From positions 1 through 64,000 of the forward strand of contig CASCJZ010000035.1 of assembly GCA_949152475.1 (NCBI GenBank): a stretch of 64,000 nucleotides of DNA. The letters run 5' to 3'. The translations under genes and the position numbers were made by a program. Shown piece after piece: positions 10,644-22,190 of this stretch (the stretch's first letter is position 1; each line of letters starts with the position of its first letter). The DNA is from Terebella lapidaria (Eukaryota; Annelida; Polychaeta; Terebellida; Terebellidae). The notes beneath the pieces are model-generated. The model was not told the DNA's origin. It searched no databases and saw only the letters and a list, made by a program, of their open reading frames with translations.

Positions 10644-12434
10644 ATAATTGTGGTGTCACTACTGATGTAGCCACCACGTCATAACGCCCAAGTGCTTTCC
10701 CTTTTCGGAGAGACCTCGTCCCGAGGTCAGCTATATCTCACTGCCCAGTCACATCAAAACACTGAAGGTCTAAGGATGCCGCAACGTACCCGATATGTAC
10801 GCATTCTTGAGGAATCACAGTGAGGGGCCGACCTTATTAACCTGTCCGCACGTTCGCTCTATAATTGTGGTGTCACTACTTATGTAGCCACCACGTCATA
10901 ACGCTCAAGTGCTTTCCCTTTTCGGAGAGACCTCGTCCTCGATTTCAGCTATATCTCACTGCCCAGTCACATCAAAACACTGAAGGTCTAGGGCCGCGGC
11001 GGACACGGCCGTACATTCTTGGCTGCGATGTGAATCACAGTGAGGGGCCGACCTTATTAACCTGTCCGTACGTTCGCTCTATAATTGTGGTGTCACTACT
11101 TATGTAGCCACCACGTCATAACGCTCCAGTGCTTTCCCCTTTCGGAGAGACCTCGTTTCGAGGTCAGCTGTATCCCACTGCCCAGTCACATCACAACAGT
11201 GAAGGTCTAGGGCCGCCCCAACGTACCCGATATGTACACATTCTTGGCTGCGATGTGAATCACAGTGAGGGGCCGACCCGGGAGCGACGCCGAGAAACCC
11301 ACAGTGGTTCGAAAGGTCAGGCGCCAATGTAAGGTTCGGCGCCCCCGCGATTTAAGAAGTATACCCCATTACTGAAGTGTCACCGAATCTCTTATTAACC
11401 TGTCTGCACGTTCGCTCTATAATTGTGGTGTCACTACTTATGTAGCCACCACGTCATAACGCTCCAGCGCTTTCCCCTTTCGGAGAGACCTCGTCCCCGA
11501 GGTCAGCTATATCTCACTGCCCAGTCACATCACAACACTGAAGGTCTAGGGGCGCGGCAACGTACCCGATATGTACACATTCTTGGCTGCGATGTGAATC
11601 ACAGTGAGGGGCCGACCTTATTAACCTGTCCGGACGCTCGCTCTATAATTGTGGTGTCACTACTAATGTAGCCACCACGTCATAACGCTCCAGTGCTTTC
11701 CCCTTTCGGAGAGACCTCGTTTCGAGGTCAGCTGTATCCCACTGCCCAGTCACATCACAACAGTGAAGGTCTAAGGCCGCCGCAACGTACACGATATGTA
11801 CACATTCTTGGCTGCGATGTGAATCACAGTGAGGGGCCGACCCGGGAGCGACGCCGAGAAACCCACAGTGGTTCGAAAGGTCAGGCGCCAATGTAGTTTT
11901 CGGCGCCCCCACGATTTGAGAGGTATACCGGATTACTGAAGTGTCACCGAATGTCTTATTAACCTGTCTGCACGTTCTCTCTATAATTGTGATGTCACTA
12001 CTAATGTAGCCAACACGTCATAACGCTCAAGTGTTTTCCCCTTTCGGAGAGACCCCGTCCTCGAGGTCAGCTATATCTCACTGCCCAGTCACATCACAAC
12101 ATTGAAGGTCTAGGGCCGCTGCTACGTACCTGATATGTACACATTCTTGGATGCGATGTGAATCACAGTGAGGGGCCGACCTTATTAACCTGTCCGCACG
12201 TTCGCTCTATAATTGTGGTGTCACTACGTATGTAGCCACCACGTCATAACGCTCCAGTGCTTTCCCCTTTCGGAGAGACCTCGTCCCCAAGGTCAGCTAT
12301 AACCCACTGCCCAGTCACATCACAACACTGAAGGTCTAGGGCCGCCGCAACGTACCCGATATGTACACATTCTTGGCTGCGATGTGAATCACAGTGAGGG
12401 GCCGACCTTATTAACCTGTCCGCACGTTCGCTCT

Positions 12435-12773
12435 ATAATTGTGGTGTCACTACTTATGTAGCCACCACGTCATAACGCTGCAGTGCTTTCCCCTTTCGGA
12501 GATACCTGGTCTTCGAGGTCAGCTGTATCCCACTGCCCAGTCACATCACAACAGTGAAGGTCTAAGGCCGCCGCAACGTACCCGATATGTACACATTCTT
12601 GGCTGCGATGTGAATCACAGTGAGGGGCCGACCCGGGAGCGACGCCGAGAAACCCACAGTGGTTCGAAAGGTCAGGCGCCAATGTAAGGTTCGGCGACCC
12701 CACGATTTAAGAGGTATACCCCATTACTGAAGTGTCACTGAATGTTTTATTAACCTGTCCGCACGCTCGCTCT
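12435..12773 (+). repeat. Representative 339-bp Sat-B monomer
   Basis: Long-form monomer, ATAATTG at 12435 to ATAATTG at 12774. Its additional segment is 12634-12746, exactly 113 bp. That segment includes GTGGTTCGAAAGGTC and a GGCGCC-type element that can fold on itself in most copies. Confidence 0.9.
12634..12746 (+). repeat. 113-bp segment that distinguishes long from short Sat-B monomers
   Basis: Present in 339-bp monomers and absent from 226-bp monomers at the same site. Its left border reads GGCCGACC and its right border TTATTAACC. A removal of exactly one third of the long monomer suggests the long form is a trimer of very diverged 113-bp units. The ends AGTGAGGGGCCGACC and AGTGTCACCGAATCTC, which lie 113 bp apart, look alike, but I cannot prove homology by eye. 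Confidence 0.75.
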
Positions 12774-14359
12774 ATAATTGTGGTGTCACTACTAATGTAG
12801 CCACCACGTCATAACGTTCCAGTGCTTTCCCTTTTCGGAGAGACCTCGTCCCCGAGGTCAGCTATATCTCACTGCCCAGTCACATCACAACACTGAAGGT
12901 CTAGGGCCGCGGCAACGTACCCGATATGTACACATTCTTGGCTGCGATGTGAATCACAGTGAGGGGCCGACCCGGGAGTGATGCCGAGAAACCCACAGTG
13001 GTTCGAAAGGTCAGGCGCCAATGTAAGGTTCGGCGACCCCACGATTTAAGAGGTATACCCCATTACTGAAGTGTCACCGAATCTCTTATTAACCTGTCCG
13101 CACGTTCGCTCTATAATTGTGGTGTCACTACTAATGTAGCCACCACGTCATAACGCTCAAGTGCTTTCCCTTTTCGGAGAGACCTCGTCCTCGAGGTCAA
13201 CTATATCTCACTGCCCAGTCACATCACAACACTGAAGGTCTAGGGCCGCGGCAACGTACCCGATATGTACACATTCTTGGCTGCGATGTGAATCACAGTG
13301 AGGGGCCGACCTTATTAACCTGTCCGCACGTTCGCTCTATAATTGTGGTGTCACTACCTATGTAGCCACCACGTCATAACGCTCCAGTGCTTTCCCCTTT
13401 CAGAGAGACCTCGTCTTCGAGGTCAGCTGTATCCCACTGTCCAGTCACATCACAACAGTGAAGGTCTAAGGCCGCCGCAACGTACCCGATATGTACACAT
13501 TCTTGGCTGCAATGTGAATCACAGTGAGGGGCCGACCCGGGAGCGACGCCGAGAAACCCACAGTGGTTCGAAAGGTCAGGCGCCAATGTAAGGTTCGGCG
13601 CCTTCAAGATTTAAGAAGTATACCCCATTACTGAAGTGTCACCGAATCTCTTATTAACCTGTCTGCACGTTCCCTCTATAATTGTGGTGTCACTACTTAT
13701 GTAGCCACCACGTCATAACGCTCCAGTGCTTTCCCCTTTCGGAGAGACCTCGTCCCCGAGGTCAGCTATATCTCACGGCCCAGTCACATCACAACACTGA
13801 AGGTCTAGGGGCGCGGCAACGTACCCGATATGTACACATTCTTGGCTGCGATGTGAATGACAGTGAGGGGCCGACCTTATTAACCTGTCCGCACGTTCGC
13901 TCTATAATTGTGGTGTCACTACTTATGTAGCCACCACGTCATAACGCTCCAGTGCTTTCCCCTTTCGGAGAGACCTCGTCCCCGAGGTCAGCTATATCTC
14001 ACTGCCCAGTCACATCACAACACTGAAGGTCTAGGGGCGCGGCAACGTACCCGATATGTGCACATTCTTGGCTGCGATGTGAATCACAGTGAGGGGCCGA
14101 CCTTATTAACCTGTCCGGACGCTCGCTCTATAATTGTGGTGTCACTACTAATGTAGCCACCACGTCATAATGCTCCAGTGCTTTCCCTTTTCGGAGAGAC
14201 CTTGTGCCCGAGGTCAGCTATATCTCACTGCCCAGTCACATTACAGCACTGAAGGTCTAGGACCGCCGCAACTTACCCGATATGTACACATTCTTGGCTG
14301 CGATGTGAATCACAGTGAGGGGCCGACCTTATTAACCTGTCCGCACGTTCGCTCTATAA

Positions 14360-17300
14360 TTGTGGTGTCACTACTTATGTAGCCACCACGTCATAACGCT
14401 CCAGTGCTTTCCCCTTTCGGAGATACCTCGTCTTCGAGGTCAGCTGTATCCCACTGCCCAGTCACATCACAACAGTGAAGATCTAGGGCCGCGGCAACGT
14501 ACCCGATGTGTACACATTTTTGGCTGCGCTGTGAATCACAGTGAGGGGCCGACCCGGGAGCGACGCCGAGAAACCCACAGTGGTTCGAAAGGTCAGGCGC
14601 CAATGTAAGGTTCGGCGACAGCACGATTCAAGAGGTATACCCCATTACTGAAGTGTCACCGAATGTCTTATTATCATGTCCGCACATTCGCTCTATAATT
14701 GAGGTGTCACTACTGATGTAGCCAACACGTCATAACGCTCAAATGTTTTCCCCTTTTGGAGAAACCTCGTCCACGAGGTCAGCTATATCTCACTGCCCAG
14801 TCACATCACAACACTGAAGGTCTAGGGCCGCGGCAACGTACCCGATATGTGCACATTTTTGGTTGCGATGTGAATCACAGTGAGGTGCCGACCCTGGAGC
14901 GACGCCGAGAAACATACCGTGGTTCGAGAGGTCAGGCGCCAATGTAAGGTTCGGCGCCTCCACGATTTAAGAGGTATACCCCATTACTGAAGTGTCACCG
15001 AATGTCTTATTAACCTCTCTGCACGCTCGCTCTATAATTGTGGTGTCACTACTAATGTAGCCACCACGTCATAACGCTCCAGTGCTTTCCCTTTTCGGAG
15101 AGACCTCGTCCCCGAGGTCATCTATATCTCACTGCCCAGTCACATCACAACACTGAAGATCTAGGGCCGCGGCAACGTACCCGATATGTACACATTTTTG
15201 GCTGCGCTGTGAATCACAGTGAGGTGCCGACCCGGGAGCGACGTCGAGAAACCCACATTGGTTCGAAAGGACAGGCGCCAATGTAAGGTTCGGCGTCCCC
15301 ACGATTTAAGAAGTATACCCCGTTACTGATGTGTCACCGAATGTCTTATTAACCTCTCCGCACGCTCGCTCTATAATTGTGGTGTCACTACTAATGTAGC
15401 CACCACGTCATAACGCTCAAGTGCTTTCCATTTTCGGAGAGACCTCGTCCCAGAGGTCAGCTATATCTCACTGCTTAGTCACATCCCAACACTGAAGGTC
15501 TAGGGCCGCCGCAACGTACCCGATATGTACACATTCTTGGCTGCGATGTGAATCACAGTGAGGGACCGACCTTATTAACCTGTCCGCACGTTCGCTCTAT
15601 AATTGTGGTGTCACTACTTATGTAGCCAGCACGTCATATCGCTCCAGTGCTTTCCCCTTTCGGCGATACCTCGTCTTCGAGGTCAGCTGTATCCCACTGC
15701 CCAGTCACATCACAACAGTGAAGGTCTAAGGCCGCCGCAACGTACCCGATATGTACACATTCTTGGCTGCGATGTGAATCACAGTGAGAGGCCGGCCCGG
15801 GACCGACGCCGAGAAACCCACAGTGGTTCGAAAGGTCAGGCGCCAATGTAAGGTTCGGCGACCCCACGATTTAAGAGGTATACCCCATTACTGAAGTGTC
15901 ACCGAATGTCTTATTAACCTGTCCGCACGCTCGCTCTATAATTGTGGTGTCACTACTAATGTAGCCACCACGTCATAACGTTCCAGTGCTTTCCCTTTCC
16001 GGAGAGACCTCGTCCCCGAGGTCAGCTATATCTCACTGCCCAGTCACATCACAACACTGAAGGCCTAGGGCCGCGGCAACGTACCCGATATGTACACATT
16101 CTTGGCTGCGATGTGAATCACAGTGAGGGGCCGACCTTATTAACCTGTCCGCATGTTCGCTCTATAATTGTGGTGTCACTACTTATGTAGCCACCCCGTC
16201 ATAACGCTCCAGTGCTTTCCCCTTTCGGAGAGAGTTCGTCCTCAAGGTCAGCTATATCTCACTGCCCAGTCACATCACAACACTGAAGGTCTAACGCCGC
16301 CGCAACGTACCCGATATGTACACATTCTTGGCTGCGATGTGAATCACATTGAAAGGCCAAACCGGGAGCGACGCCAAGAAACCCACAGTGGTTCGATAGG
16401 TCAGGCGCCAATGTAGTTTTCGACGCCTTCACGATTTAAGAGGTATACCCCATTACTGAAGTGTCACCGAATGTCTTATTAACCTCTCCGCACGCTCGCT
16501 CTATAATTGTGGTGTCACTACTAATGTAGCCACCACGTCATAACGTTCCAGTGCTTTCCCTTTCCGGAGAGACCTCGTCCCCGAGGTCAGCTATATCTCA
16601 CTGCCCAGTCACATCACAACACTGAAGGTCTAGGGCCGCGGCAACGTACCCGATATGTACACATTCTTGGCTGCGATGTGAATCACAGTGAGGGGCCGAC
16701 CTTATTAACCTGTCCGCATGTTCGCTCTATAATTGTGGCGTCACTACTTATGTAGCCACCACGTCATAACGCTCCAGTGCTTTCCCCTTTCGGAGAGAGT
16801 TCGTCCTCAAGGTCAGCTATATCTCACTGCCCAGTCACATCACAACACTGAAGGTCTAACGCCGCCGCAACGTACCCGATATGTACACATTCTTGGCTGC
16901 GATGTGAATCACAGTGAAAGGCCAACCCGGGAGCGACGCCAAGAAACCCACAGTGGTTCGATAGGTCAGGCGCCAATGTAGTTTTCGACGCCTTCACGAT
17001 TTAAGAGGTATACCCCATTACTGAAGTGTCACCGAATGTCTTATTAACCTCTCCGCACGCTCGCTCTATAATTGTGGTGTCACTACTAATGTAGCCACCA
17101 CGTCATAACGCTCCAGTGCTTTCCCTTTTCGGAGAGACCTCGTCCCCGAGGTCATCTATATCTCACTGCCCAGTCACATCACAACACTGAAGATCTAGGG
17201 CCGCGGCAACGTACCCGATATGTACACATTTTTGGCTGCGCTGTGAATCACAGTGAGGTGCCGACCCGGGAGCGACGTCGAGAAACCCACAGTGGTTCGA

Positions 17301-18710
17301 AAGGACAGGCGCCAATGTAAGGTTCGGCGCCCCCACGATTTAAGAGGTATACCCCGTTACTGGTGTGTCACCGAATGTCTTATTAACCTCTTCGCACGCT
17401 CGCTCTATAATTGTGGTGTCACTACTAATGTAGCCACCACGTCATAACGCTCCAGTGCTTTCCATTTTCGGACAGACCTCGTCCCAGAGGTCAGCTATAT
17501 CTCACTGCTTAGTCACATCTCAACACTGAAGGTCTAGGGCCGCCGCAACCTACCCGATATGTACACATTCTTGGCTGCGATGTGAATCACAGTGAGGGGC
17601 CGACCTTATTAACCTGTCCGCACGTTCGCTTTATAATTGTGGTGTCACTACTTATGTAGCCACCACGTCATAACGCTCCAGTGCTTTCCCCTTTCGGAGA
17701 GACCTCGTCTTCGAGGTCAGCTGTATCCCACTGCCCAGTCACATCACAACAGTGAAGGTCTAAGGCCGCCGCAACGTACACGATATGTACACATTCTTGG
17801 CTGCGATGTAAATCACAGTGAGGGGCTGACCCGGGAGCGACGCCGAGAAACCCACAGTGGTTCGAAAGGTCAGGCGCCAATGTAAGGTTCGGCGCCCTCA
17901 CGATTTAAGAAGTATACCCCATTGCTGAAGTGTCACCGAATCTCTTATTAACCTGTCCGCACGTTCGCTCTATAATTGTGGTGTCACTACTAATGTAGCC
18001 ACCACGTCATAACGCTCAAGTGCTTTCCCTTTTCGGAGAGACCTCGTCCTCGAGGTCAGCTATATCTCACTGCCCAGTCACATCACAACACTGAAGATCT
18101 AGGGCCGCGGCAACGTACCCGATATGTACACATTTTTGGCTGCGCTGTGAATCACAGTGAGGTGCCGACCCGGGAGCGACGTCGAGAAACCCACAGTGGT
18201 TCGAACGGACAGGCGCCAATGTAAGGTTCGGCGCCTCCACGATTTAAGAGGTATACCCCGTTACTGATGTGTCACCGAATGTCTTATTAAAATCTTCGCA
18301 CGCTCGCTCTATAATTGTGAATCACAGTGAGGTGCCGACCCTGGAGCGACGCCGAGAAACATACCGTGGTTCGAAAGGTCAGGCGCCAATGTAAGGTTCG
18401 GCGCCTCCACGATTTAAGAGGTATACCCCATTACTGAAGTGTCACCGAATGTCTTATTAACCTCTCCGCACGTTCGCTCTATAATTGTGGTGTCACTACT
18501 AATGTAGCCACCACGTCATAACGCTCAAGTGCTTTCCCTTTTCGGAGAGACCTCATCCTCGAGGTCAGCTATATCTCACTGCCCAGTCACATCACAACAC
18601 TGAAGGTCTAGGGCCGCGGCAACGTAACCGATATGTACACATTCTTGGCTGCGATGTGAATCACAGTGAGAGGCCGACCTTATTAACCTGTCCGCACGTT
18701 CGCTCTATAA
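14360..18710 (+). repeat. Sat-B 4351-bp block, copy 1
   Basis: Ordered monomers spaced 1243, 565, 565, 904 and 1074 bp, total 4351 bp. The same order and spacing recur at 27501 and 31852. The length equals 40x113 minus the 169-bp deletion at about 18316. Confidence 0.85.
18312..18322 (+). other. 169-bp deletion scar in Sat-B
   Basis: The monomer start ATAATTGTG runs straight into AATCACAGTGAGG from the middle of a monomer. Both parent sites carry TGTG (ATTGTGGTGTC and GATGTGAATC), so the join is at a 4-bp microhomology. The loss makes the 17637-18711 spacing 1074 bp instead of 1243 (11x113). The same scar is near 31456 and 35808, in the other two 4351-bp blocks, so it predates their amplification. 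Confidence 0.8.
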
Positions 18711-21700
18711 TTGTGGTGTCACTACTTATGTAGCCACCACGTCATAACGCTCCAGTGCTTTCCCCTTTCGGAGAGACCTCGTCTTCGAGGTCAGCTGTAT
18801 CCCACTGCCCAGTCACATCACAACAGTGAAGGTCTAAGGCCGCCGCAACGTACCCGATATGTACACATTCTTGGCTGCGATGTGAATCACAGTGAGGGGC
18901 CGACCCGGGAGCGACGCCGAGAAACCCACAGTGGTTCGAAAGGTCAGGCGCCAATGTAAGAAGTATACCCCATTACTGAAGTGTCACCGAATCTCTTATT
19001 AACCTGTCTGCACGTTCCCTCTATAATTGTGGTGTCACTACTAATGTAGCCACCACGTCATAACGCTCAAGTGCTTTCCCTTTTCGGAGAGACCTCGTGC
19101 CCCAGGTCAGCTATATCCCACTGCCCAGTCACATCACAACACTGAAGGTCTAGGGCCGCGGCAACGTACCCGATATGTACACATTCTTGGCTGCGATGTG
19201 AATCACAGTGAGGGGCCGACCCGGCATCGACGCCGAGAAACATACCATGGTTCGAAAGGTCAGGCGCCAATGTAAGATTCGGCGCCCCCACGATTTAAGA
19301 GGTATAGCACATTACTGAAGTGTCACCGAATGTCTTATTAACCTCTCCGCACGCTCGCTCTATAATTGTGGTGTCACTACTAATGTAGCCACCACGTCAT
19401 AACGCTGTAGTGCTTTCCCTTTTCGGAGAGACCTCGTCCTCGAGGTCAGCTATATCTCACTGCCCAGTCACATCACAACACTGAAGATCTAGGGCCGCAG
19501 CAACGTACCCGATATGTACACATTCTTGGCTGCGCTGTGAATCACAGTGAGGTGCCGATCCGGGAGCTACGCCGAGAAACCCACAGTGGTTCGAAAGGAC
19601 ATACGCCAATGTAAGGTTCGGCGCCCCCACAATTTAAGAGGTATACCCCATTACTGATGTGTCACCGAATGTCTTAATAACCTCTCCGCACGCTCGCTCT
19701 ATAATTGTGGTGTCCCTACTAATGTAGCCACCACGTCATAACGCTCCAGTGCTTTCCCTTTTCGGACATACCTCGTCCCCGAGGTCAGCTATATCTCACT
19801 GCCCAGTCACATCACAGCACTGAAGGTCTAGGGCCGCCGCAACGTACCCGATATGTACACATTCTTGGTTGCGATGTGAATCACAGTGAGGGGCCGACCC
19901 GGGAGCGACGCCGAGAAAGCCACAGTGGTTCGAAAGGTCAGGCGCCAATGTAAGGTTCGGCGCCCCCACGATTTAAGAAGTATACCCCATTACTGAAGTG
20001 TCACCGAATCTCTTATTAACCTGTCCGCACGTTCGCTCTATAATTGTGGTGTCACTACTAATGTAGCCAGGACGTCATAACGCTCAAGTGCTTTCCCTTT
20101 TCAGAGAGACCTCGTCCTCGAGGTCAGCTATATCTCACTGCCCAGTCACATCACAACAATGAAGGTCTAGGGCCGCGGCAACGTACCCGATATGTACACA
20201 TCCTTGGCTGCGATGTGAATCACAGTGAGGGGTCGACCTTATTAACCTGTCCGCACATTCGCTCTATAATTGTGGTGTCCCTACTTATGTAGCCACCACG
20301 TCATAACGCTCCAGTGCTTTCCCTTTTCGGAGAGACTTCGTCCTCGAGGTCAGCTATATCTCACTGCCCAGTCACATCACAACACTGAAGGTCTAAGGCC
20401 GCCGCAACGTACCCGATATGAACACATTCTTGACTGCGATGTGAATCACAGTGAGGGGCCGACCCGGGATCGACGCCGAGAAACATACCGTGGTTTGAAA
20501 GGTCAGGCGCCAATGTAAGGTTCGGCGTCCCCACGATTTAAGAGGTATACCCCATTACTGAAGTGTCACCGAATGTCTTATTAACCTCTTCGCACGCTCG
20601 CTCTATAATTGTGGTGTCACTACTAATGTAGCCACCACGTCATAACGCTCCAGTGCTTTCCATTTTCGGAAAGACCTCGTCCCAGAGGTCAGCTTTATCT
20701 CACTGCTTAGTCACATCCCAACACTGAAGGTCTAGGGCCGCCGAAACCTACCCGATATGTACACATTCTTGGCTGCGATGTGAATCACAGTGAGGGGCCG
20801 ACCTTATTAACCTGTCCGCACGTTCGCTCTATAATTGTGGTGTCACTACTTATGTAGCCACCACGTCATAACGCTCCAGTGCTTTCCCCTTTCGGAGATA
20901 CCTCGTCTTCGAGGTCAGCTGTATCCCACTGCCCAGTCACATCACAACAGTGAAGGTCTAAGGCCGCCGCAACGTACCCGATATGTACACATTCTTGGCT
21001 GCGATGTGAATCACAGTGAGGGGCCGACCCGGTAGCGACGCCAAGAAACCCACAGTGGTTCGAAAGGTCAGGCGCCAATGTAAGGTTCGGCGACCCCACG
21101 ATTTAAGAGGTATACCCCATTACTGAAGTGTCACCGAATGTCTTATTAACCTGTCTGCACGCTCGCTCTATAATTGTGGTGTCACTACTAATGTAGCCAC
21201 CACGTCATAACGTTCCAGTGCTTTCCCTTTTCGGAGAGACCTCGTCCCCGAGGTCAGCTATATCTCACTGCCCAGTCACATCACAACACTGAAGGTCTAG
21301 GGCCGCGGCAACGTACCCGATATGTACACATCCTTGGCTGCGATGTGAATCACAGTGATGGGCCGACCTTATTAACCTGTCCGCACGTTCGCTCTATAAT
21401 TGTGGTGTCACTACTTATGTAGCCACCACGTCATAACGCTCCAGTGCTTTCCCCTTTCGGAGAGACCTCGTCCACGAGGTCAGCTATATCTCACTGCCCA
21501 GTCACATCACAACACTGAAGGTCTAGGGCCTCGGCAACGTACCCGATATGTACACATTCTTGGCTGCGATGTGAATCACAGTGAGGGGCCGACCTTATTA
21601 ACCTGTCCGGACGCTCGCTCTATAATTGTGGTGTCACTACTAATGTAGCCACCACGTCATAACGCTCCAGTGCTTTCCCTTTTCGGAGAGACCTTGTCCC

Positions 21701-22190
21701 CGAGGTCAGCTATATCTCACTGCCCAGTCACATCACAGCACTTAAGGTCTAGGGCCGCCGCAACGTACCCGATATGTACACATTCTTGGCTGCGATGTGA
21801 ATCACAGTGAGGGGCCGACCTTATTAACCTGTCCGCACGTTCGCTCTATAATTGTGGTGTCACTACTTATGTAGCCACCACGTCATAACGCTCCAGTGCT
21901 TTCCCCTTTCGGAGATACCTCGTCTTCGAGGTCAGCTGTATCCCACTGCCCAGTCACATCACAACAGTGAAGATCTAGGGCCGCGGCAACGTACCCGATG
22001 TGTACACATTTTTGGCTGCGCTGTGAATCACAGTGAGGTGCTGACCCGGGAGCGACGCCGAGAAACCCACAGTGGTTCGAAAGGTCAGGCGCCAATGTAA
22101 GGTTCGGCGCCCCCGCGATTTAAGAAGTATACCCCATTACTGAAGTGTCACCGAATCTCTTATTAACCTGTCTGCACGTTCGCTCTATAA

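Larger units (their letters stand above)
10185..11370 (+). repeat. Irregular left edge of Sat-B
   Basis: The first Sat-B kilobase next to Sat-A has more length defects than the core. The monomer at 10644-10860 is 217 bp, having lost 9 bases near CATTCTTGAGGAATCAC. The monomer at 10861-11080 is 220 bp: after GGGCCGCGGC (ending 11000) the usual 20 bases are replaced by 14 (GGACACGGCCGTAC). Degraded array edges are common where exchange-driven homogenisation is weaker. Confidence 0.75.
11423..22190 (+). repeat. Sat-B long template, first pass (10,768 bp)
   Basis: Marker monomers at 11423, 12439, 13343, 13682, 13908, 14360, 15603 and 16168 recur in the same order at 22191, 23207, 24111, 24450, 24676, 25128, 26371 and 26936, always 10,768 bp downstream. 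The template therefore spans about 10.8 kb and is re-read from its start at about 22140. Both copies share the CCCCCGCGATTTAAGAAG variant before the start point. Confidence 0.85.

Noticed and set aside
11300..11345. A tRNA gene at GGTTCGAAAGG
   Set aside because: Only a partial B-box resemblance is present. No cloverleaf arms, no paired acceptor stem and no convincing A box at the right distance.
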